This document shows, one piece after another, positions 19,734-31,800 of a stretch of DNA of 64,000 nucleotides. Origin of the DNA: Vampirovibrio chlorellavorus (lineage in GTDB: Bacteria > Cyanobacteriota > Vampirovibrionia > Vampirovibrionales > Vampirovibrionaceae); the NCBI GenBank assembly GCA_001858525.1, contig LAPX01000002.1, forward strand, positions 1-64,000, read 5' to 3'. Made by a program: the position numbers and the translations under genes. The notes under the pieces are model-generated. The model was given only the letters and a program-made list of their open reading frames with translations. It was not told the origin of the DNA and searched no databases. Position 1 is the stretch's first letter, and every line of letters starts with the position of its first letter.

Positions 19734-20237
19734 CTAACGAATTGACCTGAATAACGCTCGGACGTGATCCATCCCCTGGTTGGGTATTTGTAAGAGTTGT
19801 CTCTTTCTGGCGCTAAATGGATTTCTGGGGGAGAGTGCCTTTGATTTGGTGATTGGAGACGACAATGCCAGTGGGTGCTTTGGCTGTTTGACCGGCGAGT
19901 GAACTGCCGGTTTCCGTTGATGAGGAGACAGTGGTTTACCCGGTGAGGCCGGTATGACCCGCTGCTTGCTGGGCGAGAATGTGGATCGCGCTGCCTTTTG
20001 CATAAAGGTATTGATTTCAAGGGTGGTATTGGCATCGCTAAATTGACCATAGGCTTGGAAAGCCCGTCGGGTCAGCTCCCGTGAGGTTTGAGAACTTTGC
20101 GCGGAGACAGCCCGCTCAACCAAATGAGATTCTATGCGGCTTTGCACGGCATTATTCAAGCCGGTTTCCCATATTTTTTTGCCAATAACCGGCACAGCCT
20201 CAGCAGCGGCCGAAGCGATCAATCCCATTGGTGACAT
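19734..20237 (-). CDS. Hypothetical protein with S/T-P-rich basic C-terminal region
   Basis: 167 aa ORF in a gap; repeated SP/SPxK motifs ('SPSKQR','SPHQRKPAVHSPVK','SPRNPFSARK'). Confidence 0.6.
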   Translation of the reverse strand: MSPMGLIASAAAEAVPVIGKKIWETGLNNAVQSRIESHLVERAVSAQSSQTSRELTRRAFQAYGQFSDANTTLEINTFMQKAARSTFSPSKQRVIPASPGKPLSPHQRKPAVHSPVKQPKHPLALSSPITKSKALSPRNPFSARKRQLLQIPNQGMDHVRALFRSIR

Positions 20238-20365
20238 AAAGGTTCCCCTTGAAAAAATGGATCTGATGTTCAGTGTTCAGAAAATCAATCTTATTGTTTG
20301 TATAAGCATGAAAACAACTTTTTGAAATGTGTTGTCATCTCGCTGATTGATCTATTTTTAAAACT

Positions 20366-22209
<1,844 letters not shown>

Positions 22210-22387
22210 CTAATGGCAACCAAGGTTTCTACAAGACTTCACAGCCTCAATGGCCCGATTATCATCACAACATGCCCGTTTGTAAACATCGGGGCCTGTC
22301 GGAATAGGTCAGCAACAAGACGCACATCCAATCAGAGAGGGGTGTGAGTGAGTTGATTTTCAGTGAACTGCTTAGAATCGGGATTCT

Positions 22388-22636
22388 TTAATCATCCTCT
22401 TCAGAATCCCCGGGGGAGGACACCGGGGTTACCTCTTTTTCAACGGGTGCCCGACTGCTTTTTTGAGCTCGGGCCAGTCCACTGGCCTGTCCACCCTTAC
22501 GTCCCGCAGCTCTGGCTTCTTCTGACGTAAATTGGTGGGCCGTGCCTTTTTGATGGGCTGCCTTTCCTCCTTTACTAGCAATTTCCCGTTGTTTTTCCGG
22601 GGACATGGACGCAAATCCCCGCTGTTTATTCCCCAT
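22388..22636 (-). CDS. KGG-repeat (GsiB/YciG-like) stress protein
   Basis: 'MSPEKQREIASKGGKAAHQKG', 'EEARAAGRKGGQASGLA'. Confidence 0.88.
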   Translation of the reverse strand: MGNKQRGFASMSPEKQREIASKGGKAAHQKGTAHQFTSEEARAAGRKGGQASGLARAQKSSRAPVEKEVTPVSSPGDSEEDD

Positions 22637-23178
22637 GACTAAGATCCTCCGGTTTATTTCGCAGCCACAATAAATCCATCAAGACGCGACGCTTACTGAT
22701 ACGGTCTTCTTGTCTAATGGTCTGTTTACCGCATTTCAAAATACTCAAGGTCGCCAGTCTCTATCATCGCTTCCCCCAACGGATCCTCCAATTAGTGAGC
22801 TGGATAGCTTTCGAACGCCCAGTGTGGGATTGACAGGCTGAACCGTAGACAAGGGCTGATTCTGAATTGCTTTTAAAAATGTTTATAAAATCAAAAAGAT
22901 CATACGGACAGACGGGTTGCTTGAGAAAAATTGTCCGATAGACCCCTAGCAGAAATATTCAAATGTCGATTATGATAGTGGAAGCTTTCTATATATCTAC
23001 GCGATCATTGGGTATTACATGCTGTGTTGTGAACGTTCAGTTGATGGAGCTTTCAGTCTTATTAATCGTGCTGGCCAATTCGTTGAGTTCTCTCTTTATT
23101 CCGTCCGCTGAATAAGTTCATCCGTACCGAGTCAGAGCATTATTGGGTAACAATTGAATTGAAGAAGGAGCTTTTTCC

Positions 23179-24150
23179 GTGATGGAAAAAAATGAGTACC
23201 GTTTGGCAACATTAAAGTCCACTTTGGCCAAAGCCATCTCCTTGAGCCTTTTAGTGGGGCTAGCGGGTGCACCGGCTGCTGTGGCGGAAAAAGCTCTGGG
23301 ATCCGCTGAGGAGCCCATTGAGATTAAACTGAATCAAACCCTGGACACCAATCGTTCTCACTACGGGGATCCGTTTGAGGGGCAACTAACCGAGGATCAT
23401 CGTCTCGGTCAACAAGTCTTGCCTGCTGGAACCCTGTTAAAAGGAAAAGTGGTGGGAGGACATCCTTCCATGATTTTGGGCATGCCAGGTTACGTGTCTC
23501 TGGACATTCAGGAAGCAGTCCTACCAACCGGAGACGTGTATCAATTTGAAAAAAACGGACAGGGCCTGCAGACCAAAAAATATCACAATCCCAAAGCGCA
23601 TACGGCTAAAGGGGTATTCCTCAGCGCTATTCCCTTTACAGCCATTAGCGCTGTTGATGCCGTGCCGTTAAAATATGCGGCCGGACTTGGCTTTTGGCAA
23701 ATTACCCCCATTTCCTTGGCAGCCCGTATGGCTATGGGGGCTGCCTGGGAGATGAGCGGTAAGAATAAAAACTCACCAGCCAAAGGCTATCCGGTCCAAA
23801 CCCGGGTTGGGTATGGCATGTTGCGGGGCACTGGTCTGACCGGGGCCTACCATATGATGACCACTTCTGCGGAGCCCAACTTGAAAGAGGGAGCCATTAT
23901 TTCGGTACGCTTGCCCCAAAAAGATATGGCCAAACTATTTGAAGCAGGCGGCGCTGTGAAAACCGTACATCGTGCGCCGTTACAGCAGCCTAGCACTGTA
24001 TCTCAATCCGCGGATTTGGGAGGATTACAGCCCGCTGAGGTGGAATCGCAAGGCTTTGAAAGCGTAAGCGGCAGAATTCCAAGCTCAACTGAGGCGCCAT
24101 CCATTCAGCCGGTCTCTGTAGACAATGGTAATACACAATCTACGCCTTAA
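23179..24150 (+). CDS. Exported hypothetical protein
   Basis: Signal peptide 'LSLLVGLAGAPAAVAEKA'; 323 aa with no recognised family. Confidence 0.8.
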   Translation: MMEKNEYRLATLKSTLAKAISLSLLVGLAGAPAAVAEKALGSAEEPIEIKLNQTLDTNRSHYGDPFEGQLTEDHRLGQQVLPAGTLLKGKVVGGHPSMILGMPGYVSLDIQEAVLPTGDVYQFEKNGQGLQTKKYHNPKAHTAKGVFLSAIPFTAISAVDAVPLKYAAGLGFWQITPISLAARMAMGAAWEMSGKNKNSPAKGYPVQTRVGYGMLRGTGLTGAYHMMTTSAEPNLKEGAIISVRLPQKDMAKLFEAGGAVKTVHRAPLQQPSTVSQSADLGGLQPAEVESQGFESVSGRIPSSTEAPSIQPVSVDNGNTQSTP

Positions 24151-24168
24151 GACTAAAAATTTGTTCAT

Positions 24169-24209
24169 AAAAGCCTGTTGGTTTCCTACAAAGAAGCCAG
24201 CGGGCTTTT
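24169..24209 (+). terminator. Intrinsic terminator
   Basis: AAAAGCCTGTTGG...CCAGCGGGCTTTT 13-bp stem (with G-U pairs) downstream of the 24150 stop. Confidence 0.7.
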
Positions 24210-24296
24210 CGCATGATGAATAGTGAGGCCAGCCCGTTCTATTGTGAGCATAACCGTAATGCGATAATGAAGGTCTGTTGATTGGGAGATTTCGGG

Positions 24297-24692
24297 ATGC
24301 TGGCAGAAATTCGTACTGAGGCAGGCCATGGGTATCGACAAACCATTGAAGCGGGCAAATACCAGTTTCATGCCGATTTGCCCACGGAAAAAGGCGGTGA
24401 GGGAAGCGCCCCGGATCCGCATCAGTTGTTTTACGCCGCCTGGGGCGCTTGCACCAACATGACCCTTCAACTTTACTGCCAGCGAAAAGGCTGGCCACTC
24501 GCCGCTGTCAAGACCTCCTTTGCCGAAGAACGGCGAGAGGGACAAACCTGGGTGACCAAGCGGATTGAACTGACCGGCCCGTTAGACGCGGAACAACAGA
24601 CTCGCCTGCAACAGATTGCCGAAAAATGTCCAGTGAATCAACTCATTACCGGGCAGACCCAGGTTCTCCGGGAGTGGGTCTTCCAGGGCTGA
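24297..24692 (+). CDS. OsmC family peroxiredoxin-like protein
   Basis: 'PDPHQLFYAAWGACTNMTLQLYCQRKGW' and 'CPVNQLITG'. Confidence 0.9.
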   Translation: MLAEIRTEAGHGYRQTIEAGKYQFHADLPTEKGGEGSAPDPHQLFYAAWGACTNMTLQLYCQRKGWPLAAVKTSFAEERREGQTWVTKRIELTGPLDAEQQTRLQQIAEKCPVNQLITGQTQVLREWVFQG

Positions 24693-24726
24693 AGCGTCTG
24701 TGAAGTTTCGGGTGAGGCAGGATTCG

Positions 24727-26034
24727 CTAGTGAATGGCCTGCTCAGCCGCCTCCAGGGTGGCCTGAATGTCGGCGTCCGTGTGGGCCAGCGATATAAATC
24801 CAGCTTCAAACTGAGAAGGGGCCAGATAGACACCCCGATCCAGCATGCCCCAGAAGAAGCGGTTGAAGCGATCCCGGTCAAAGCGGCACACATCCTGATA
24901 ATTGTGGATGGGGCCTTCCGCGAAAAACAGGGTCATCATGGCCCCCACGCTATGCAAGTGGTGCGGAATCCCTTTGCGCTGACAGATGGCTTGCAAACCA
25001 TCGCCCAATTGCTGACTGAGGGATTCCAGTCGTTCGTAGGTACCCGGCTGACGCAGCAGTTTGAGGGTTTCCATCCCGGCGGCCATGGCTAAAGGATTGC
25101 CAGACAGTGTTCCCGCTTGGTACATGGGGCCTTCCGGGGCCACCTGGGCCATAATCTCCAGCTTGCCACCGTAGGCCCCCACCGGGAGGCCGCCCCCAAT
25201 GATTTTCCCCAGACAGGTAATATCCGGCGTGACGCCGTAACGCGCTTGCGCCCCACCGGGGGACAGACGGAAACCGGTCATGACTTCATCAAAAATCAGA
25301 CAAGCCGATTCTTGGCTTGTGAGTTCACGTAAGCCTTCTAAAAAACCCGGTAAGGGAGGGATGCAACCCATATTTCCGGCTACTGGTTCAATCAACACCC
25401 CGGCAATCTGACCAGGATAGGCCCGAAACAGTGCCTGAACCGAGTCCAGATCGTTAAAGCGGGCGTTCAGGGTTTCCGCAGCGGTGGAGGCCGGAACCCC
25501 TGCGCTGTCCGGTACCCCATGGGTGGCCGCCCCGGAACCGGCCTTGACCAGTAGGTAATCGGAGTGACCGTGGTAACAGCCTTCAAACTTGATGATTTTG
25601 GTGCGACCGGTATAAGCCCGAGCCAAGCGGATAGCGCTCATAACCGCCTCGGTACCGGAGCTGACAAAGCGAACTTTCTCAATGGAGGGCACCATCTCAA
25701 TGACCAAGTTGGCCATTTCCGTTTCCATCAGGGTAGGGGCGCCAAAGCTGGTGCCATTTTCGGCGGTCTGCTGGATTTTCTGAATGACTTGCGGGTGGGC
25801 GTGTCCCAAAATGGCCGGTCCCCAGCTGCCCACGTAATCGATATAGCGATTGCCGTCCAAATCCCACAGGTAAGCCCCTTTGGCTTTTTCAATAAAAACC
25901 GGGTTGCCACCCACCGAACGAAAGGCCCGCACCGGGCTGTTGACCCCACCGGGCAATACTTTCTGGGCCTCTAAAAAAGCGGCTTCGGAGCGGGTGCGAT
26001 TGGCGGTACTGACTGGGCTGGTGGGCTGACTCAT
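24727..26034 (-). CDS. hemL: Glutamate-1-semialdehyde 2,1-aminomutase
   Basis: '[18 protein letters not shown]', '[22 protein letters not shown]', '[12 protein letters not shown]', '[17 protein letters not shown]'. Confidence 0.97.
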   Translation of the reverse strand: MSQPTSPVSTANRTRSEAAFLEAQKVLPGGVNSPVRAFRSVGGNPVFIEKAKGAYLWDLDGNRYIDYVGSWGPAILGHAHPQVIQKIQQTAENGTSFGAPTLMETEMANLVIEMVPSIEKVRFVSSGTEAVMSAIRLARAYTGRTKIIKFEGCYHGHSDYLLVKAGSGAATHGVPDSAGVPASTAAETLNARFNDLDSVQALFRAYPGQIAGVLIEPVAGNMGCIPPLPGFLEGLRELTSQESACLIFDEVMTGFRLSPGGAQARYGVTPDITCLGKIIGGGLPVGAYGGKLEIMAQVAPEGPMYQAGTLSGNPLAMAAGMETLKLLRQPGTYERLESLSQQLGDGLQAICQRKGIPHHLHSVGAMMTLFFAEGPIHNYQDVCRFDRDRFNRFFWGMLDRGVYLAPSQFEAGFISLAHTDADIQATLEAAEQAIH

Positions 26035-26218
26035 TTTTCAAAAGCTCCTTGATTGGCAAATAGGCAAATGGCTAGAATCAGTTTTACGAACAGGTGTTTT
26101 ACTAGCGGGTGTCTTGCTGTTTATATTACTGTGAACGGAACGGAATGGCATCTTTTCACCTTTACCCGCCTTTTATTGGATACATCACCACCTAATCGTG
26201 TGCATGGAGTAAACCCGC

Positions 26219-27418
26219 GTGGGCTTACAGCCGATATTTCAACTAATGCGCGCTCCCGGCTCCTGGGGCCAATGGACGGCCAAGCTCCGGCAGGGGTCCG
26301 GGACTGAGCGAGGTCGGTGCGGATCGGAGCAATCCGTTACCACAGGCACCACGCAGGCCCTGAGCAGAACCAGTTCTGGCGGCCTGAGTGTTAGTTCGCA
26401 AGCCTCTGGCGACACCTGGAGCACCTCTATGGTCTCCTCCACCGGAAGCCTTGGCACACAATTATTGCCTGAGGCTTTTAACGCCCTCGATCAAGGGATC
26501 ATTCGTCAGGAAATGGCCCGTTGTCGTTACGGCTTGGGCTGGCAGTGGCTCAATCCCAAAAGTCGGATTCGACTGCAACTGACTCCCGATGAACAGTTGC
26601 AATTTTCCGGTTATCACGCCAAACCCAAGGCCGACCCCTTACAAGCCCTACAGGGAGATTGCCAGCAGTTGGCCATGCAGTTGGGCCAGCGGCTCCATCA
26701 ACGCTTTCAGGGCAGGTACAAGTTCTATATGGTGGCCGGAAATTATCCCCAGTCCCCCTGGCGGGTGCATTACTTTTTAATGGGCTGGCCCGCCCGGGAA
26801 GATGCCTACTTTCTGAACAAAACCCGTGGGGCGCTTCATCCATTTACCAAGCAGCCCACCGCCAGAATCCCCAAAGAAGCTTTTTTAATCGACCCCACCT
26901 ACCAGTTCATGGGGGTTGCCGCCCAACACGATCGGCTGGGCCAGTACATTGCGGTTCACCCTCAGTTTCAGGAAGTGGGTAAGAACAGCAGCCCGAGCAA
27001 ACCCAAAACCCGGTTTTCTTTTGCAGAGAGTGATCAACTGTCCCCCGGCTTGCCGTTGGGCTTTGCCAAAGATTTACAGCCGGGCCATGCCGATCCCGAT
27101 GCGGTTGCTTTCGCCTATTTTAAGCGAACCCCAGCTGCCATTGAGCCCACTAAAAAAGCCGAACAAATGCTTGATCCAGTGGATTCACCAGTGCCCTCAT
27201 CGGTTCAGGTTCATTTGGGCTGGGGCGATCAACCTGCCCAGCCCAGCCACTGGCGGCAGACAGTGCCACCGGAAACGCCTTTGTATCAAATGCTCAGCCG
27301 GTTAGAGGCAGAGGCCGCCAAAGCGAACACTGGCAAGATAACCGCGTCGATGGGTTGTTTACCCTGGAACCCCTTGAGCGAGTCTCAACGGTTCAGGCTG
27401 AAGCCGTCCCATAAGTAA
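26219..27418 (+). CDS. Hypothetical protein; candidate transglutaminase/papain-like Cys-His-Asp fold
   Basis: ORF of 399 aa; ordered 'GDCQQLAMQL' ... 'PWRVHYFLMGWP' ... 'AFLIDPTYQF' resembles transglutaminase-core C/H/D spacing; Ser/Thr-rich N-terminus. Confidence 0.65.
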   Translation: MGLQPIFQLMRAPGSWGQWTAKLRQGSGTERGRCGSEQSVTTGTTQALSRTSSGGLSVSSQASGDTWSTSMVSSTGSLGTQLLPEAFNALDQGIIRQEMARCRYGLGWQWLNPKSRIRLQLTPDEQLQFSGYHAKPKADPLQALQGDCQQLAMQLGQRLHQRFQGRYKFYMVAGNYPQSPWRVHYFLMGWPAREDAYFLNKTRGALHPFTKQPTARIPKEAFLIDPTYQFMGVAAQHDRLGQYIAVHPQFQEVGKNSSPSKPKTRFSFAESDQLSPGLPLGFAKDLQPGHADPDAVAFAYFKRTPAAIEPTKKAEQMLDPVDSPVPSSVQVHLGWGDQPAQPSHWRQTVPPETPLYQMLSRLEAEAAKANTGKITASMGCLPWNPLSESQRFRLKPSHK

Positions 27419-28202
27419 TACGCTTGGCCTGACGGGCCGGTATTAAAACTTCGTTGGCAATGTTTTTCAGGAATTGCAGGGCTTCCAAATCCCGGGCAAT
27501 GGCCGCCTTCAGGGCCAAAATGTCCTCAACGTCCATTTTGTAAACTTCCCGGCCAATTTTACCCTGCTGATCATTCCAAAAGCGTTTGTAAAGGCGCCGA
27601 GCTTTAGGGCAGTATCCGTCCATGCCGGAGCGAAACGCCAGCCAGTGGTGGAGTTGATGGGATAAAAAACCCATCGTGAACAACCCTTTGGGGATGACAA
27701 AGACCCCGTGCTGGAAGTCCTGGGAATCGGGCTTTACAGTGCTGCCCAATGGTGTATAGCGTTCCAGTAATTTTTGCAGCGCCCGAAATTGAGGACTTTG
27801 ATCGGGTAAAATAAAGCCCGGCTCCAGTCCCAGCGTTTTTAAAACGATTTGAGGGATGGGCCCGCCCGGCAAAATGTAGACCGGCGTGCCTTGGCTTTCA
27901 ATGAATTCAGCCAGTCGGTGCGGTTCTGTATAGAACGACTGGATGGCTTCCCGGGCCGATTCGGCCACCTGATTCACTTGCTGGCGGGTTTCCGCAACCA
28001 GTTTGAAAGTATCGTCCTTGCAGGCACCATCGGATGCAGCACCCGCCGAAGGCTGGATAGGGTTATGATGTCCCCGGAAATGATTGGGTTTTGCCGCCAC
28101 TGTCACCGACCTCGTATCGTTGGCCCTTAGGCCACGAATTCGCCTATGTCCTGAAAGAAAGAGTCCCGATTTGATACTTGCATAAAAACAAAGATCGGCC
28201 AT
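27393..28202 (-). CDS. Hypothetical protein
   Basis: ORF of 269 aa convergent with the previous gene (26-nt overlap); true start may be internal. Confidence 0.6.
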   Translation of the reverse strand: MADLCFYASIKSGLFLSGHRRIRGLRANDTRSVTVAAKPNHFRGHHNPIQPSAGAASDGACKDDTFKLVAETRQQVNQVAESAREAIQSFYTEPHRLAEFIESQGTPVYILPGGPIPQIVLKTLGLEPGFILPDQSPQFRALQKLLERYTPLGSTVKPDSQDFQHGVFVIPKGLFTMGFLSHQLHHWLAFRSGMDGYCPKARRLYKRFWNDQQGKIGREVYKMDVEDILALKAAIARDLEALQFLKNIANEVLIPARQAKRITYGTASA

Positions 28203-28271
28203 TTTGTGCGAATCTCTCGATGAGGAGAGGCATTTTTAAGGCGGGTCCGGTTTTAAAGGGAATATATCCCG

Positions 28272-29408
28272 TTGCATATCTCTGTGATGGGATTTAATGT
28301 CATCCCTTTTGCCCCAAGGATTATGGTCTCTCTACGCCCCCTGCCGTTTAAATTGAAGATCGAGTCGTCCTCGGCCGCCTCCAGCACTGTCACCAGTCTG
28401 GACAGTTCTCACGGTTCTTCGGCGACCTCAGCCAGTGCTTCTCCCACCGGGCAATCATTTGATCGCCAGTTTTCCAATTCTCTTGAAGAACAGTGGCAAT
28501 CAGACGCCTACTATCTCAGCGGGACACAAACCCAACCAACTAAAGCCGATTCCTACTTGAAAACAGCCCCCCCTAAAGGCTCCCGCAAAATTGCCAAAAC
28601 CTCTTGCCTGATGGGTGCGATGGATCATCTGGAACTGGGGTTCTACAGCTGCCGTCCGTCAGGCCACATTACATCCTCTGCCGTGGCCCCGGAACGGATT
28701 GCCCCCCGTCGGGGACGGGTGAACCGCCTGTTATCCCGGTTGACTTTCAAGTCCACAGATCCACAGTTGGGCAACTTTCACGCCGTTGATGCGGTGGTTC
28801 TGCGGGGCGCCATGCCAGAATCGGCAGCCGATTTTGCCCACTTAAAACAAAAATACGGCGTGGGCACCATCATCGATCTTCGCGGTTGGGAAACTTCCCA
28901 GCCCGCTTTTATAGACTACGAGCGCTACCAGTGCCACCAAAACGGCATGCGCTACCTGCATTTGCCCATGGATTCTCATGCGCCTCCCACTTTAGGACAA
29001 CTGCAATTGTTTTTTCGGGTGATTGAGAAAAGTCGTCAGTGCGGCGAAACCGTTTACGTTCACTGCAAGCAAGGTGTAGATCGAACCGGCGCTTTGGTGG
29101 CCGCTTATCAGGTGGCCACTGGACACAGTCAGGATCAGGCTTTTGCCGAGATGCGCCGTTACGGCTACAATTGGCGACATCAGCTGACACGACCGGCTCA
29201 GCAGGCTTTTGTATTGAATCCGACATTGCCTGCCATCCTTAAAAAGGCCCAACGGGGAGCCGAGCTTCAGAAACAAGCACAAACCCTCAAAGAGACGGGA
29301 ATCCTGGCCCATCAACATTATCGGGTACTGCTGGATGATTTGGCTCAGGGAGATATGGCAAAGGCGCAAAAGCGTCTGAATCTGGCTTCAACAGCGAAAA
29401 TAATGTAA
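28272..29408 (+). CDS. Dual-specificity/tyrosine phosphatase-like protein
   Basis: P-loop 'VYVHCKQGVDRTGALVAAY' (HCx5R-T), upstream 'GVGTIIDLRGWE', general-acid candidate 'PMDSHAPP'; Ser-rich N-terminal ~100 aa. Confidence 0.87.
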   Translation: MHISVMGFNVIPFAPRIMVSLRPLPFKLKIESSSAASSTVTSLDSSHGSSATSASASPTGQSFDRQFSNSLEEQWQSDAYYLSGTQTQPTKADSYLKTAPPKGSRKIAKTSCLMGAMDHLELGFYSCRPSGHITSSAVAPERIAPRRGRVNRLLSRLTFKSTDPQLGNFHAVDAVVLRGAMPESAADFAHLKQKYGVGTIIDLRGWETSQPAFIDYERYQCHQNGMRYLHLPMDSHAPPTLGQLQLFFRVIEKSRQCGETVYVHCKQGVDRTGALVAAYQVATGHSQDQAFAEMRRYGYNWRHQLTRPAQQAFVLNPTLPAILKKAQRGAELQKQAQTLKETGILAHQHYRVLLDDLAQGDMAKAQKRLNLASTAKIM

Positions 29409-29409
29409 T

Positions 29410-30033
29410 TCAAGCCGGAGAAAATGGCGGCTCGGAAGCAGTTGAGGTGTTGGTGCCCGCGATCATCTTTTCCACGTAGGTTTTAAAATCTCGCAGGCAA
29501 TCGCAGAAAAATGAATCTTCATTCTGCAAAATATCAGAGGCAAGCTGGGTGGCTGTGCCGTTTTTAATGTTGGTGGACTCCCAAAAGGAAACTTCAAACT
29601 CCACCCGGGTTACTCCCGGATTTTCAGTTTCATTGAATAAGAGAGAGGCCTGGGTGCATAGATCGTCCGGATCCGTGGAAACAGTGGAATAAAACTTGCC
29701 AGGAATGTCCAGAATCACTTTATTTTCAAATTCGTATAATTTTCCGCCAGGGCCACTGATCAACCAATGCTTAATGCGCTCCACTGGCAGTATAAACGCG
29801 TCAAACCGCTCCAGGACCGATTGTATGGACTCGTTGGATTGCAGCGTCATCGTTGGGATTTGTCTGGATTCAAACCGAAGCACTTTGCTCATAAACTCAG
29901 GAAATTGAGACTGGTTAACCCAGTATTGATAACAAGTTTGGGCCGGGGCGTTGATTTCAATGCTTTCCTTGAGTTGTCGGATACCATGAACTGGCTGAGG
30001 CATGGCTACTTCCCCTCCATGTACATGGGGCAT
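29410..30033 (-). CDS. SRPBCC/START-like (polyketide cyclase/dehydrase-type) protein
   Basis: 'IKESIEINAPAQTCYQYWVNQSQFPEFM'. Confidence 0.75.
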   Translation of the reverse strand: MPHVHGGEVAMPQPVHGIRQLKESIEINAPAQTCYQYWVNQSQFPEFMSKVLRFESRQIPTMTLQSNESIQSVLERFDAFILPVERIKHWLISGPGGKLYEFENKVILDIPGKFYSTVSTDPDDLCTQASLLFNETENPGVTRVEFEVSFWESTNIKNGTATQLASDILQNEDSFFCDCLRDFKTYVEKMIAGTNTSTASEPPFSPA

Positions 30034-30105
30034 TGTAGCACAGCGATGGGGGACAGAGAGCTGCCCGGTTGGGCAGGTGGGTAGAATCGACTGGCTGGTC
30101 TGCCG

Positions 30106-31119
30106 CTAATGAGAACGGGCGGGCAAAGCGCCTTGTGCCGAATGGGACAGCGTTTTACGCACGCCTTCAGAGAAAGTGATTTGGGGTTGGTGCCCGGTGG
30201 CCTGATACCACTTGGCCGGCGAACAGGCAAAGTAGTGCTCCCATAAAATACGCCGCAAAATGGGATTAGCAGCGGGGGCGGATTTCTGCCGACGATAGCG
30301 CTCCAGATGACTGGCTGGAGAAGGGGTAAAAGTGTGATCAAGGCCTAAACATTCAGCCAGTGTGGCAAAGGCCGCCACAATGGATAAGGGCTGGGGGTTA
30401 CTAATCAAAAAACGTTCATTCAGGGTTTTGGGATGGGTAGCAGCAATCCACAGGGCTTCCGATAAATCATCCACGTGAATTTCACTGATGGCACCGGGAA
30501 AGGGAAAGCGGGTGTAGCGTTTGCCCGCTTTCATATCATTAATCAGCCGGTCCGTGCTGGAGCCCACCCGCAGGTGGGGGCCGTAAATGTAGGCAGGCAC
30601 CATAATGGTATAAGGCAAGCCACTGGCCGTAATCAGTTGCTCAGCTTGAAGCTTGGAACGACCATAATCGGTCTGCGGCTGCGGGGGAAAGGCTTCCGTC
30701 ATGCATTCCGTGGCCGGACTGGCTGGATCGCGATCGGTGGCAGAAATGCTACTGACAAACACCAGTCGCTGTAATCGGCTGCTGGGGGTTAAGGCTTCCA
30801 CCAGTTGGCGGGTAGCCTCTGTGTTCTGGGTGAAAAAGGCGTCCCCATTGCGCAACCCCACCAAAGCGGCCACGTGAAATACCAGTTCCGCAGCTTGTAA
30901 AGCCTCTCTATAGCTTTCGGGTTGAAGCAAATCCCCCACTAGCCAGCGAATATTGGCGGGCGGATTGGGCCATTGGGTCTTGGCCTTGTTCAAATCCCGC
31001 ACCAGGCAAACAATAGGCTGATGCGGTTGGATTTTAACCAGATAGTTCAACAGGTTACGCCCCAAGAACCCTGTACTGCCCGTCAAAAAAATGGTCATGG
31101 TGGATCTAGTGCTGCTCAA
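30106..31119 (-). CDS. NAD(P)-dependent epimerase/dehydratase (extended SDR)
   Basis: 'IFLTGSTGFLGRNLLNYL', 'YGRSKLQAEQLI'. Confidence 0.93.
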   Translation of the reverse strand: MSSTRSTMTIFLTGSTGFLGRNLLNYLVKIQPHQPIVCLVRDLNKAKTQWPNPPANIRWLVGDLLQPESYREALQAAELVFHVAALVGLRNGDAFFTQNTEATRQLVEALTPSSRLQRLVFVSSISATDRDPASPATECMTEAFPPQPQTDYGRSKLQAEQLITASGLPYTIMVPAYIYGPHLRVGSSTDRLINDMKAGKRYTRFPFPGAISEIHVDDLSEALWIAATHPKTLNERFLISNPQPLSIVAAFATLAECLGLDHTFTPSPASHLERYRRQKSAPAANPILRRILWEHYFACSPAKWYQATGHQPQITFSEGVRKTLSHSAQGALPARSH

Positions 31120-31789
31120 AGCTGAGCTGAGTCATTAAATCAGCAATCAAGGCCTTCTGAAAGGCTTCTTTTTGAGCGTAGCCCACCAGCAGGGTGTCTT
31201 TATCACTGGCTTTTACCGATTGCCCATTGGCATGGCGCACAATACCGGCCTGATAGTAGCGGGAATTGGGCTCGTTACTCAGCTTAAAGCGAATTTCCAA
31301 ATGCCAGTAGGGCAGTTTGCTGATCCCATCTTCAATATTTCCCTGGCTGAGTGTCTTGAGTTCCTGAACTTCAATGGAAACGGGGGTACCGCTGCCCTCG
31401 CCACCCTCTCGCAGCCTGAGAAACTGATTGGCCATTAAATTGATCCAGCCCAAATCCACCTTTTTGGCGAATACTTTGTCCACCAGACCACTGGAAACCC
31501 CATCCAGAATCAAAAATTCCTGGGGTTGCTGCTTGCTGATGACTCGCACCACCTTCATATCCAGCAATTCCAGCTTCTTCTTGACCTGATAAACCGGCTG
31601 GGACTTCAGTTTAATAGTCGAGGCCGTTTTAGACCCACCGGGCAGAAAGCCTTTCCAGCCCACTTCCGTAAGTTGCCCATAAAGCCCGATAACCCCTAGC
31701 GTCAATGCGGTCATGCCCGCCGCCACCAGAAACCACTTGATTTCCGCTTTTCGTGGCATCCAGGCCCTTTTGGATGACTGTTCGCTCAA
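31106..31789 (-). CDS. Membrane-anchored hypothetical protein
   Basis: Single N-terminal TM 'WFLVAAGMTALTLGVIGLYG'; overlaps the SDR start by 14 nt. Confidence 0.75.
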   Translation of the reverse strand: MSEQSSKRAWMPRKAEIKWFLVAAGMTALTLGVIGLYGQLTEVGWKGFLPGGSKTASTIKLKSQPVYQVKKKLELLDMKVVRVISKQQPQEFLILDGVSSGLVDKVFAKKVDLGWINLMANQFLRLREGGEGSGTPVSIEVQELKTLSQGNIEDGISKLPYWHLEIRFKLSNEPNSRYYQAGIVRHANGQSVKASDKDTLLVGYAQKEAFQKALIADLMTQLSFEQH

Positions 31790-31800
31790 GGTGGAATTCC

